Position numbers and translations under genes: made by a program
Notes under the pieces: generated by a model
The model's input: only the letters and a program-made list of their open reading frames with translations
Told to the model about the DNA's origin: nothing
Database searches by the model: none
Assembly (NCBI GenBank): GCA_032622095.1
Contig: CP136061.1
Location: 85,596,324-85,660,323, forward strand
Reading direction: 5' to 3'
Length of the DNA: 64,000 nucleotides
From: Siphonodentalium dalli
Taxonomy: Eukaryota; Mollusca; Scaphopoda; Gadilida; Siphonodentaliidae
Shown: piece after piece, positions 35,101 through 43,060 of the stretch
Layout: each line of letters opens with the position of its first letter
Numbering within the stretch: position 1 is the stretch's first letter

Positions 35101-37566
35101 CCGATGTAAATGATATATCAACCAAACTAATGAAAAAAACAATATCCGAAACTGCAAGCGCGCTAACGTATATATTTAATATGTCATTTGAAGAAGGAAA
35201 GTTTCCCACAAACATGAAGGTTGCAAAAGTTATACCCGTACATAAAGGAGGATCGCACGACTTGATTGAAAACTACAGGCCGATAAGTATACTACCAGTG
35301 TTTTCTAAACTCATCGAAAAACTAATGCAAAAAAGACTAACCTCATTCATGTCGCGATTCAACATACTGCATAATCACCAGTATGGTTTCCGCAAAGATC
35401 ACTCAACTATTCACCCTTTGCTACACCTCTTACACTCTGTTGTAGAAAATAATGATAAGCCAACGAAAGATTCAACACTTGCGATTTTTATAGACTTATC
35501 AAAAGCATTCGACACCATCAATCATGATCTATTACTTAGAAAACTTGAATACTACGGTATTAGGGGGGTTTCTAACAACTGGTTCAAAAGCTATTTAAAT
35601 GAACGGCAACAGTACGTAGAAATAATGGGTGAAAAATCAAATATACAAAACATTTTATGTGGTGTACCTCAGGGATCTATACTCGGACCCATGCTCTTTT
35701 TACTATATGTTAATGACATGCCCAACTGTACGTCACTCAACATGTTGTCATTCGCGGATGACACAACTCTATATATTTCTGGCAATGATGGTAATACCAT
35801 ACAAAAAGCAGTGAACATCGAGTTAGAAAAATTATCAACTTGGTGCTGCTGTAACAGACTTTCGATCAACACATCAAAAAGCAAATATATGCTACTTCAC
35901 CCACCAATGAATGACAATAAATGGTCGCGATTGAAGGTAAAATTAAACAATAAGCAACTCATTAGAGTTGGTAATAGGTGTCAAGAAACTTCTTTAAAAT
36001 TCCTGGGCATTTACATAGATGAAAACCTTACTTTTAAAACTCATATCTCAATGCTTAACAAACGAATAAAACATGCATTGTTTGCTCTAAACAAGGTCAA
36101 ACGTATTCTTCCCAAAACTGCAAAAAAAACTCTCTACTACGCATTAATTCACAGCTATCTAACATACGGACTTCCGGTATGGGGGCATTCGGTTGCTGCA
36201 AATTCAATGACAACTCTCCAAAAAAGATCAATTCGCATATTATGCAACAAAAATTATAGAAGTCATACAGAACCGTTATTTAAAAAAGAAAAAATATTGA
36301 AGTTTAGCGACCTTTATCGTATGCACTGTGCCCAATTTATGTATGACTGGACAAAACTTGTACTACCCAGATCATTTTCCACTTGCTTTGAATACTCTCG
36401 TGGAATAACTACGAGACAAGCCAAAAACATTAGAGTAATAAAACCGAGAATAAAATTTACGGCATACCTCCCAAAACACTCATTCCCAGATATATGGAAT
36501 TCAATCAATGCACAAATTAGAAATTCAAAGAACAAATTCATATTTAAAAGATGTTTAATAAAAAATATGTTGTCAAAATATGCTGAAGTTATTAACTGTG
36601 GAGACGCGTATTGTTTTGATTGTAACAACACGTTAACATAGTAACTCTCACAAGTCTCACCTAACCTGGTCGAAGATTTACCCTTTTACCTACCTATTTA
36701 CTTATCATTATTTGAAGAATGTCAGACTATTATCTCATATAAAAAAATCACTAAAAACCCGTCGAAGTAAAAGGGTATGAGATATACAAAACATAATTTG
36801 ATCAACGCTTATAGAGCGACCAGTAAACCAAACTCACAAATACATTACTATATACATACTCGGACACACCCTCATACATGTGTGTTTTCCACCTTTCTCC
36901 GGCTTAATTCTTGCTTCGATGATAACACGATTGCACTAGACAAGCGAATTAATAGGTGGCACCAACCGAGGTGCGTGAACCAATAAGGATAACCGCTATA
37001 TACAATACAATATATTCATCTATGAACTCAGGGGACAACAGGAAGACGGCCTATATTGGCCATGTCGCCCCCTGTGCAATAATAATTTATGTTATTTGTG
37101 ATTATTTGTATATTGACATGATTTATTGCACAAATAAAATATTCATTCATTCATTCAAAGTTACCCATAATTCTGCTGTGGTTAAGGAGTCGATTATTTA
37201 GGGCATTACTGTACTTCATAAACCAATCACATATAATTTTTTTTTTTTTTTTACAATATTGAGGAAAAAGTGGGATGAAAACCAGGCTATTAACATGTTG
37301 AATGCCACGAGTTATCTCATAGTTTTTGTGGGAAACTGAATGGCAGAACACGATTTCCGGCAGTGAACATGTTAAATTGCTGTCGCCTTATAGTGGAAAA
37401 TAATTTTAATTCCCTTCATATTGCAGGTGCTGTTATGAAAGACATGGCCAGTAAACTACTCGGTGTAACGCTACAGGAGTATATTCCCGAGCATGCTAAT
37501 GGTCTACAGAATGAGTTCCGCTGCTTTACGAACTATGATACTGCATTACTGAATAATAAAAGATGA
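20019..37566 (+). CDS. EEF1AKMT1: eEF1A lysine methyltransferase 1, four-exon gene
   Basis: Coding exons 20019-20168, 26088-26170, 28079-28356 and 37427-37566 join in phase to 651 nt, about 216 residues; the human protein is 214. The family (formerly N6AMT2) is a Class I SAM-dependent methyltransferase that methylates Lys79 of human eEF1A. Family marks here: the start MSDSDDEEPRLPADTLAVLQ, 'QLSQFWYTDETA', 'RIACVSCP', 'KMYGDEFVFYDY', the motif IV-like DPPF (DPPY in human) and 'NEFRCFTNYD' near the end. All introns have GT and AG ends with phases 0, 2, 1. The start is the ATG giving the family N-terminus. An out-of-frame ATG lies 5 nt upstream (20014). Intron 1 is about 5.9 kb, intron 2 is 1.9 kb and intron 3 is 9.1 kb with a full-length LINE. 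Confidence 0.95.
20613..20824. mobile_element. Fold-back MITE, family C
   Basis: Complete ~210-bp palindrome CAGTAATGCCCTAA ... GGGCATTACTG flanked by TA, centre near 20715, in intron 1 of EEF1AKMT1. Confidence 0.85.
20902..21380. mobile_element. TTAA-flanked element, family D
   Basis: TTAA (20898-20901), 'AGGTGGATTATCTCTTTG' ... 'AGAGATAATCCATCT', TTAA (21381-21384). It lies in intron 1 of EEF1AKMT1 and shares its right TTAA with the next element. Confidence 0.8.
21385..21753. mobile_element. TTAA-flanked element, family F
   Basis: Starts AGGTAGTGAATCTGATCAG just after the TTAA shared with family D and ends before TTAA at 21754-21757. Internal words match the copy at 9195-9663. Confidence 0.65.
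22063..23606. mobile_element. ~1.5-kb inverted-end element with GAGGTGTG minisatellites
   Basis: Ends 'CCTTATAGTTTTGCAGTGT' (from 22063) and 'ACACTGCAAAACTATAAGG' (to about 23605) are perfect inverted repeats. Inside the left end (22080-22460) and right end (23415-23585) are dense, mostly 11-22-bp tandem repeats of TGAGGTGTG. The middle holds an open frame at 23141-23386 (81 codons, + strand) of unknown nature. I saw no clear target duplication. Confidence 0.7.
23607..24028. other. Intron sequence, nothing recognised
   Basis: Part of EEF1AKMT1 intron 1; no repeat family or exon recognised. Confidence 0.4.
24029..24487. mobile_element. Hairpin element, family B, complete
   Basis: Inverted ends 'TGTGACCCGCCATATCAAAT' and 'ATTTGATATGGCGGGTCACA'. 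Inside them are ~70-bp palindromes at both sides (about 24078-24147 and 24363-24434) and a core with 'CCCCACACATATATAGAAGC' in the reverse sense. 459 bp. The target duplication is unclear. Confidence 0.85.
24590..25035. mobile_element. Double-hairpin element, family A
   Basis: Left end 'AAGCCTTGAAATAGTGTGTC', right end of subtype 3 ('GCACACTAAACTCAGGCTT'). Two ~95-bp palindromes surround a ~200-bp core. The mismatched termini suggest a recombinant between subtypes. Confidence 0.7.
25300..26045. repeat. Family B hairpins around an AT-rich minisatellite
   Basis: From 25310 to 25680, tandem AAAAATTGTTAAAGAATGTAAG-type units. A ~70-bp palindrome lies at 25678-25750, another at about 25875-25942 and a third at 25965-26035, each with CCAATGCATTC or GTGCATTC arms. 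The stretch 25755-25865 contains 'AGCTTCCTGAAATTTTGCG', also present near 53610-53625 in reverse sense next to the same kind of hairpin. Confidence 0.6.
26088..26170 (+). CDS. EEF1AKMT1: EEF1AKMT1 exon 2
   Basis: 83 nt after 'TTCTTTATTGTAG', ending in GGCCG|GTAAGT. It encodes QLSQFWYTDETATILAQEAL and then NAAGENG plus two bases of an Arg codon, completed by exon 3 (CG|G). This is the family signature QLSQFWY. Its last ~65 bp and donor are copied seven times downstream. Confidence 0.95.
26171..26960 (+). repeat. Seven decaying copies of EEF1AKMT1 exon 2 end plus donor
   Basis: Units of 66-73 bp begin with TACACAGA, contain 'CATACTGCCCAAGAAG' and end in GGCCGGTAAG or a variant. They follow exon 2 without a gap (26176, 26249, 26318, 26391, 26460 and, after an insertion, to about 26955). 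All copies share changes absent from the exon, notably loss of one G in TTGGCCCAAG, so one first copy was probably amplified. GTAAG is kept in several and lost in others. The fifth unit is split by the hAT-like element. Confidence 0.92.
26516..26810. mobile_element. hAT-like MITE, 295 bp
   Basis: Ends CAGGGTTGGGG and CCCCAACCCTG; the interior is rich in GTAATCGATTACA-type words. The 8-bp target copies are TGGGAGAG (26508-26515) and CAGGAGAG (26811-26818). The right one matches the repeat unit it interrupts, so the target is known. Confidence 0.85.
27385..27632. mobile_element. Right part of a family B element
   Basis: Core 'CCTGCAGGGAGCCCCACACA' and one ~70-bp palindrome (about 27538-27612); both outer termini are missing. 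Confidence 0.7.
28079..28356 (+). CDS. EEF1AKMT1: EEF1AKMT1 exon 3
   Basis: 278 nt between 'TTCATTACAG' and ACAG|GTTCGT. It carries the middle of the methyltransferase fold: 'RIACVSCPTAFKKL', 'MYGDEFVFYDY', 'FDVVLVDPPFLSDECL' (motif IV region) and 'KYLTKKKILLCTG'. Confidence 0.95.
28545..29840. repeat. Large minisatellite in EEF1AKMT1 intron 3
   Basis: More than twenty units of two related lengths (about 68 and 39 bp) built from GATAACTACTCATCAATG, CTGCTTTAGTA and AAGGGTTAA. The left half keeps the longer form with CTTATTATCTGAACATTTCC, and the right half keeps the short form. Unlike the other arrays, no part matches an exon here. Confidence 0.85.
29841..30814. other. Intron sequence with a short tandem-core fragment
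   Basis: About 30080-30350 contains 'CTGGGTCAAATAGCTGCGC' and 'CCATAACTC' words typical of the tandem-core elements. A C-run lies near 30495-30505. No exon is seen. Confidence 0.45.
30815..31726. mobile_element. hAT-like element, 912 bp, perfect target duplication
   Basis: Ends CAGGGTTCGCGCTG and CAGCGCCAACCCTG, then TTTGGCAAA-rich subterminal repeats on both sides. A perfect 8-bp duplication CTTGTTTG (30807-30814, 31727-31734) points to a fairly recent insertion into EEF1AKMT1 intron 3. Open frames inside (for example 30799-31062) are not transposase-like. Confidence 0.88.
31985..32215. mobile_element. Short family A element, two hairpins without core
   Basis: Two ~95-bp palindromes separated only by TTACACCTCAG, with subtype 2 right end ATACTATTTCAAGGCTTG. 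Coreless copies like this also occur at 38385-38606 and 39634-39845. Confidence 0.8.
32271..32337. mobile_element. Left part of a family C MITE split by a LINE
   Basis: Ends at 'ACTAAATCCTGAAAA'. The missing continuation AAGTTACCC...GGGCATTACTGTA resumes at 37157-37213, just after the LINE tail. The left arm also carries an internal deletion. Confidence 0.8.
32338..37156 (+). mobile_element. Full-length LINE, Jockey/CR1-like group
   Basis: About 4.8 kb with a ~1.16-kb 5' leader, one long reading frame (33501-36641), a ~515-bp 3' region and a tail of (ATTC)n ending at 37156. Both boundaries are set by the interrupted family C MITE. The short tandem tail in place of poly-A is typical of CR1/L2-type LINEs (family knowledge). 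The leader holds a diverged fold-back segment (33010-33195) resembling family C. Confidence 0.85.
33501..36641 (+). CDS. LINE endonuclease-reverse transcriptase, 1046 codons
   Basis: An uninterrupted frame. Residues about 66-290 form an apurinic-like endonuclease: 'LLGLNCRSLN' (about 70), 'LALTEIF', 'VGSIYRPNS', 'IGDYNID' (about 215) and 'DVSDHFATF' (about 283). Residues about 520-800 form the reverse transcriptase: 'NYRPISILPVFSKLIEKL' (about 590), 'IFIDLSKAFDTINHDLL', 'GVPQGSILGPMLF' and the catalytic 'LSFADDTTLY' (about 750). The C-terminus has CGDAYCFDCN. It copies LINE RNA into nicked DNA. No separate ORF1 is seen in the leader, so it is either a one-ORF element or lacks ORF1. The absence of stops suggests a young, possibly active copy. 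Confidence 0.95.
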   Translation: MISMTTDKIRLSEIERDDSYNFVAKYATCDNDDIDRVCSPFDLTDHSCSYHAPSDLKYNLDVSKCTLSLLGLNCRSLNANWDSFVALMTQIQQPGKMFDILALTEIFKIRENYSLPGYHKLEYRTRPEFDDGRGGIGLFVKNTHSYKIRDDLSIFIPHVIETLFIEVNVSSKSSYIVGSIYRPNSAPLADLDTFVSELTTIMESIKKTNKRAYLIGDYNIDLLGFETHTKTSNFIDTIFENGFMPVITKPTRVTDYSATLIDNIFTNSVVKKKKSGIILTDVSDHFATFYAEMFTNRDDTETITQQKPIRIFSENNISTFKSILQTDSFDSVYNSSSANLAYDNFMKVYLDAYNKAFPLVVSKPSKKYVKKQPWMTAGLLNSSLHKNKLYVKKLKNPTDFNSKNYKEYCQLFNTMKRKSKNYYYTDVLQANKFNKKQTWAILKDALNLTNNRPKIPSKLRHGNCDISNQTDMAKSFNDYFSLIGYKTSTEVPVKPGHDFSQYLKETHADNFFIRPTDMDEIVSTCSLLLGKGSTDVNDISTKLMKKTISETASALTYIFNMSFEEGKFPTNMKVAKVIPVHKGGSHDLIENYRPISILPVFSKLIEKLMQKRLTSFMSRFNILHNHQYGFRKDHSTIHPLLHLLHSVVENNDKPTKDSTLAIFIDLSKAFDTINHDLLLRKLEYYGIRGVSNNWFKSYLNERQQYVEIMGEKSNIQNILCGVPQGSILGPMLFLLYVNDMPNCTSLNMLSFADDTTLYISGNDGNTIQKAVNIELEKLSTWCCCNRLSINTSKSKYMLLHPPMNDNKWSRLKVKLNNKQLIRVGNRCQETSLKFLGIYIDENLTFKTHISMLNKRIKHALFALNKVKRILPKTAKKTLYYALIHSYLTYGLPVWGHSVAANSMTTLQKRSIRILCNKNYRSHTEPLFKKEKILKFSDLYRMHCAQFMYDWTKLVLPRSFSTCFEYSRGITTRQAKNIRVIKPRIKFTAYLPKHSFPDIWNSINAQIRNSKNKFIFKRCLIKNMLSKYAEVINCGDAYCFDCNNTLT
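37157..37213. mobile_element. Right part of the split family C MITE
   Basis: AAAGTTACCCATAATTCTGC ... TTAGGGCATTACTGTA continues the arm interrupted at 32337. Confidence 0.8.
37427..37566 (+). CDS. EEF1AKMT1: EEF1AKMT1 exon 4 with stop
   Basis: 140 nt after 'TTCATATTGCAG', beginning GAVMKDMASKLLGV and ending TALLNNKR then TGA (37564-37566). 'NEFRCFTNYD' matches the conserved end of the family. No clear polyadenylation signal follows; an AATAAA overlaps the last codons. It lies 270 bp after a LINE insertion. Confidence 0.93.
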
Positions 37567-37644
37567 CATAAATAGGGCGATTATCCTTTGTCTTCGTGGA
37601 CATGGCCAGAGGGTCAAAGGTCCCCGCTGTCAGAAATCCCATGG

Positions 37645-37800
37645 TCCTAAGTGTCGTGGAACAGTTTATATGTGGCCTAATGGACCAGCCGCACTCAGTA
37701 CTCTGTAGAAGATTCTCACACGGACAGTTGATCAGTACTTACACATGACTATAGGCGTTTGAGTTACATTGTATTAGCACTTCTGTTTAATAGGTTAATG
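37645..37800 (+). pseudogene. 3' end of a further copy of the tandem unknown gene
   Basis: 'GTCGTGGAACAGTTTATATG' through 'CATACATCGCACAACTTATA' matches the 3' ends at about 39075-39240 and 40310-40430. It begins about 80 bp after the EEF1AKMT1 stop and lacks the rest of the unit. Confidence 0.7.
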
Positions 37801-37879
37801 CAGCATACATCGCACAACTTATAGTTAGATACTCTCTCTCAAATTGGTCCCTCGAATCGTATAGTTAGAACACCTCAAC

Positions 37880-39213
37880 ATGGATTATGGAGTCTATTCA
37901 TTTCACCGTCGAATGTGGCAAGAACTGTTTTCTGAAATCAAGAACTTGATGGAGAACGCAGAAGAAATAAAACAGAATGTGTCATCTTTACATTGCGACG
38001 TGAACGAGCTGCAACATATCGCCTCAGAACTTGAAGGGCAGGTTGATATTCTGGAACTTATTACAGACGATGTCATAAGCTGTATAGATTACCTACCTCA
38101 AACAGAACCAGAAGTTAAAGAAATCATCTGTGCACTAACCAATCTAAGATTGCAAATCGATTCCTACACGAACTTCACGGATTGTTTTCAAGTGATGGAA
38201 TTGCCAAAAGCTGATGAAATTGCACAGCAAAATGGAGACACTGCATGTGGAATTTTGAACCAGTATAGGAGCTATGAATATGAATCTGATGCAGTCTACT
38301 CTTGTACCCCTCTAATAGATCCCAACCAACAGATGAGTATACGCATTGTATCCGAGTCTGTGGATGAAAAGCACATAATATCAGCAAGCCTTGAAATAGG
38401 GTGTCTGTCATTTGAATTTAGTGATGCTACCCCGCATAGCGGGCTAGCATCACCCTCTGGGGACCTCATTCTGCTTACACCTCAGCAGAATGAGGTTCCC
38501 AGAGGGTGAATTTGGTGATGCTAGCCCACTATGCGGGGTAGCATCACTAAATTCACCCTCTGGGGACCTCATTCTGCAAATGGCAGACACCCTATTTCAA
38601 GGCTTGACTATCAGTTATTCATGTGTTTCTGAGAAGTTATTCTGATGTTGGCCTCCAACAGAATGCTCCACCTGATCCAGACATCTGGACAATGATAGAG
38701 CCGATTCCATCGATAGATCACACAAACTTTATGCCATACGACCATTACGCAAAGTGCTACCCAACAACCAAATCTCCTCTCAAGGTTTTCACCCAAAGTG
38801 TTTTTTATTCTAAATTTGTTTAAAACATATGTTTGTTTAGTGTAATTGAGGGCAACTTTTCGCCGGATGTTAACGGAACTTTTGAGATTCTCAGTTGTCA
38901 GGAAATCTGTAATAGGTACCGTCAACAATCACCGCAAATGTTCGAACTAAAAAGTAATCATACATGTATCGTGAGTTCACTGTTGGTCTCTGTTGGATCG
39001 TTCTGGAGACTGATGCTTGATGACATTGAATTCACATACATTGTAATTTGTCTTATTTTTCCCTCCCGGGAGGATGTCGTGGAACAGTTTATGTGTGGCC
39101 TAACTGACCAGCCGCACTCAGTACTCTGTAGACGATTCTCACACGGACAGTTGAACAGAACTCACACACAACTAAAGGCGTTCGAGTTACATTGTATTGT
39201 CACTTCTGTTTAA
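37880..39213 (+). CDS. Unknown protein, tandem copy 1, interrupted by a hairpin element
   Basis: The frame opens with ATG at 37880 (MDYGVYSFHRRMWQELFSEI) and is coiled-coil-like for the first ~60 residues (heptad-like 'IKNLMENAEEIKQNVSSL'). At 38385-38606 a family A element is inserted. Dropping it with one 8-bp target copy joins ISG.. to 'TTATTCATGTG' in the same frame, continuing to 'APPDPDIWTMIEPIP' and a stop at 38823. A further frame-shifted block (38833-39213) has 'SPDVNGTFEILSCQEIC' and 'MCGLTDQPHSVLCRRF', perhaps a second exon. 'AAG|GTTTTC' near 38784 and 'TTTGTTTAG' near 38840 could be splice sites, but that join does not keep an open frame. I do not recognise the family. Confidence 0.55.
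38385..38606. mobile_element. Coreless family A element inside coding sequence
   Basis: Ends CAAGCCTTGAAATAGGGTGT and 'ACACCCTATTTCAAGGCTTG' with two palindromes; the first has a shortened arm. Target copies are AATATCAG (38377-38384) and ACTATCAG (38607-38614), 6 of 8 identical. Confidence 0.85.
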
Positions 39214-39215
39214 TA

Positions 39216-40440
39216 CAGCATACATCGCACAACTTATAGTTAGATACTCTCTCTCAAATTGGTCCCTCGAACCGTATAGTTAGAACACCTCAACATGGAT
39301 TATAGAGTCTATTCATTTCACCATCGAATGTGGCAAGAACTGTTTTCTGAAATCAAGAACTTGATGGAGAACGCAGATGAAATAAAACAGAATGTGTCAT
39401 CTTTACATTGCGACGTGAACGAGCTGCAACATAGAACTTGAAGGGCAGGTTGATATTCTGGAAATTATTACAGACGACATTGAAAGCTGTATAGATTACC
39501 TACCTCAAACGAAACCAGAAGTTAAAGCAATCATCTGTGCACTAACCAATCTAAAGTTGCAAATCAATTCCTACACTCACTTCACTGATTGTTTTCAAGT
39601 GATGGAATTGCCAACAGCTGATGAAATTGCACACAAGCCTTGAAATAGGGAGTCTGTCATTTGCAGAATGAGGTCCCCAGAGGGTGAATTTGGTGATGCT
39701 AGCCCACTATGCGGGGTAGCATCACTAAATTCACCCTCTGGGGACCTCATTCTGCTGAGGTGTAAGCAGAATGAGGTCCCCAGAGGGTGAATTTGGTGAT
39801 GCTAGCCCGCTATGCAAATGACAGACACCCTATTTCAAGGCTTGACTATCAGTTATTCATGTGTTTCTGAGAAGTTATTCTGATGTTGGCCTCCAACAGA
39901 ATGCTCCACCTGATCCAGACATCTTGACAACGATAGAGCCGATTCCATCGACAGATCGCACGAACTTTATGCCATACGACCATTACGCAAAGTGCTACCC
40001 AACAACCAAATCTCCTCTCAAGGTCAAAGTGTAATTGAGGGCAACTTTTCGCCGGATGTTAACGGAACTTTTGAGATTCTCAGTTGTCAGGAATTCTGTA
40101 ATAGGTACCGTCAACAATCACCGCAAATGTTCAAACTAAAAAGTAATCATACATGTATCGTGAGTTCACTGTTGGTCTCTGTTGGATCGTTACAAACAGC
40201 GTATGTGTATATAATCTCACTTGCTACTCGGAAAATTCTGGAGACTGATGCTTGATGACATTGAATTCACATACTGTAATTTGTCTTATTTTCCCCTCCC
40301 GGGAGGATGTCGTGGAACAGCTTATGTGTGGCCTACTCTGTAGATGATTCTCACACACGACTAAATGCGTTCGAGTTACATTGTATTAGCACTTCTGTTT
40401 AATACAGCATACATCGCACAACTTATAGTTAGATACTCTC
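39216..40440 (+). pseudogene. Unknown protein, tandem copy 2, degraded
   Basis: Nearly identical to copy 1 from 'ATACATCGCACAACTTATAG' on. An 8-base loss at about 39430 (ATCGCCTC missing) breaks the frame. It carries a family A element at 39634-39845 but lacks the host sequence just before it. It also lacks the ~50-bp spacer of copy 1 near 38785-38840. The 3' end is further shortened. Copy 1 is probably the better model of the gene. Confidence 0.65.
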
Positions 40441-40633
40441 CCTAGCTCTAAGTTTTTATTATTTTTTTATTTTGAGAATATTTTGATGGCTGCCACATAG
40501 AGGTCACCTTGAAAAACCATATGAAGTTTGGTGAGGATCGGATGAGGGATGTGGGCTACAGGGTGTGCTGATGAATTCAAATGTGAAATCCAAGAAAGCT
40601 GCTGGCGGCCATGTTTTTTATTCGCCCATTTAA

Positions 40634-41025
40634 CCCTTTACCCAACAGAACGGCCCTGTGCCAATGCATTCTCTTATATATGCGAGTCGACCATAGGTCG
40701 CCTCGCATATATAAGAGAATGCATTGGCTTAACACATTAACAATTATAAAATTGTTAAAGAATGTAATAAAAAATGGTAAAAAGTGTTAAAAAAAGTTTT
40801 TTTTTAGGCCAATGCATTCTCTTATATATGCGAGGTGACCTATGGTCGACTCGCATATATAAGAGAATGCATTGGCACAGGGCATAACTGTAACTATCAC
40901 AATGTGGTCAATGAGCCGGTTCCAATGATATCCATATTTGTATGGTTCTATTGAGACAGACTGAAGATATTTTAGGCTGTTGAAGCTTTATTTGGCCGGT
41001 TTTGGCCGGTTTGTTGGGTAAAGGG
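40634..41025. mobile_element. TTAA-flanked element carrying family B hairpins
   Basis: TTAA (40630-40633), then CCCTTTACCCAACAGAACGG; the right end CCGGTTTGTTGGGTAAAGGG then TTAA (41026-41029). Two ~70-bp palindromes identical in type to family B lie inside (about 40656-40728 and 40807-40880). A sister copy is at 57612-58024. Confidence 0.85.
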
Positions 41026-41029
41026 TTAA

Positions 41030-42038
41030 AAAAAAAAAAGAGGAATGTATTATGTTATTGGTCTGTCCGTCATTTGCTTTTTCGTTTCCAAATAATAACT
41101 TTAGTAAGTCTGAACTGAATGGAATGAGATTTGGTATGTGGATTTACTAGCATCATCAGGGTCAGGACCTACATCTCCAATAAAGTTTTTAACCCAAAGT
41201 GTTTTTTATTCTAAATTTGTTAAAAACATATAAATATTTGTTTACTTGGATAAACTAGTACATGAGCTATGGAAATTCACAATGCATCAAATATCAGTAA
41301 TCGTTAAAAACTCATATTTATAATTCAAATTTACAAGGAAAATAGGTATTGATTGTGTCCCGATTTGAACATCAAACACACCTCAACTATTCAGCAGATG
41401 TTCTTAAAATGCACACAATCCCTTTCACTTTACAATAGAGATTACATTAGTGGCGTAGTTCCTGAATGTCGGAAGCAATGGTCCTAAGTTGTATTGTGTA
41501 GATGAAATGTTTTAATTTCAATCATTTCCCCAATAAATGTGGGCTACAGGGTGTGCAGAGAGATTCAAATGTGAATTCAAAGATGGCTGCTGGTGGCCAG
41601 CTCCCATGTAGAGGCCACTTTGAAGAACCGTATGAAGTTTGACTATTGGATGTGGCCTGTGGCATGTAGGTGCACATTAAAAGCATAAACCATATAATTT
41701 CACTTCATTCGCAAATATCTCTATTATCAACTGGGTGTGTAGAACTGATATCATTCTACATCGCCTATTACAAGTGAAAGAAGAAAACCACAAATATAAA
41801 ATTAAATAATATAATTAATTTCTTCATAGTACAGCATAGTAACATATTTAATTCTTAATTGTTTTCAGATTTTATAAAAAGGATTCATGGCCTTCGAAGT
41901 GGATTCATGCAAAATAACATAAATGTTATAACAGTCTGTCAAACAAACTTAATTCACACCGTTGACAGGAGATACATGTATTCAGCGTAATCCCAGCCAT
42001 ACATATTATAGTTCTATACTACAAAGGAAATACAAGCC
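41030..42038. other. No gene; tandem-core fragments
   Basis: Pieces such as 'GTGGGCTACAGGGTGTGC' and 'AAGATGGCTGCTGGTGGCC' (41540-41660) match the tandem-core type at 48440-49490. 'ACCCAAAGTGTTTTTTATTC' (41192-41211) also occurs in tandem copy 1 near 38790. No exon is seen. Confidence 0.45.
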
Positions 42039-42042
42039 TTAA

Positions 42043-43060
42043 AGATGGATTATCTCTTTAAATAATTTTTTTTAAATAGTTGCGTGGGTATAAAATAATA
42101 GATATGAACTGAAGACCTATGTCCGGAAAAGATTCTATCAATTAATATTGATTTTATTTCGAATATTAAATCGGGCCCATTTATGTTACTATTTTTAGAA
42201 CCGACCATTCGGATGAGACCGTATTGCGATATAGAGCACTGGGCTGTTCCTACATCTACGCAACGAATGTCAAATGTCACAGATTGGTTGTTTGTACTGT
42301 TTTGTTCCACAGATATAAGCGATAATGAGTATAATTGACGTTTATTTGTGACAAAATTGCACAATATAATTTCTGGTCTCTGTTAAAGGCACGTGAGGCC
42401 TTAGTTGTCGAAAATATTCATATTTGTTCTAATCACCGTAAACAGAAAAACATTAAAACACATACAGTTTCGTTCATATATACCATGACCATCACGTAAA
42501 CAGCATGTTATCATAAAGACCTACTATATTTTACCTAAGCAAGAGTCTGATTGTGTTACAGAAGACAGCACAATGCTACTGGCTAATCACACACAAATGG
42601 CATAAACGCTCTTTATTAGTTCCATATCAGGAATTCACCAACAAAGAACGCTCTTTATGTTTACCATCATAATATAAACAAACACCAGAAAAGTAACTTT
42701 TTATGCTTTTGTTTACATAACAATGGTCAAACATTTGACAATAACATACTTTTTATGCGATATTACTTATTTGTATACGGACAAAGTCTGTCTACATTTT
42801 GATGTTCTTTCTGTTTGTGGCGGTTTTTGACGGGTGGAAATATTTTCACAGGATACCCACCGCCAAGGCCAACCGTACCTTTAACAGTAACCAATATTGT
42901 TCGTTAGCTGAACAAACACACCTTTTTAGACCAGAAAATATTCGAAATAAAATTAATATTAATCGATAGAAGCATTTCCGGACAGGAGTCTTCGATTCAG
43001 ATCTAATATTTTATACCCCGGTAACTATATAATACATGTTTACAAAGAGATAATCCACCT
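42043..43060. mobile_element. Family D element split by a family G element
   Basis: TTAA (42039-42042) AGATGGATTATCTC ... 'AGAGATAATCCACCT' TTAA (43061-43064). The insertion sits in the word CTCTGTTAACAGTAACC, intact in other copies of the family (for example 3373-3390, reversed). Confidence 0.85.
42387..42880. mobile_element. Family G element at a duplicated TTAA
   Basis: 494 bp from AGGCACGTGAGGCCTT to AAGGCCAACCGTACCT, flanked by TTAA on both sides (42383-42386, 42881-42884). The empty family D site has a single TTAA, so the duplication is direct evidence of piggyBac-type insertion. Confidence 0.88.

Noticed and set aside
33501-36641. Retroviral or LTR element pol gene
   Set aside because: The endonuclease is of the apurinic type at the N-terminus, there are no long terminal repeats, protease or integrase, and the tail is (ATTC)n. 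This is a non-LTR element.
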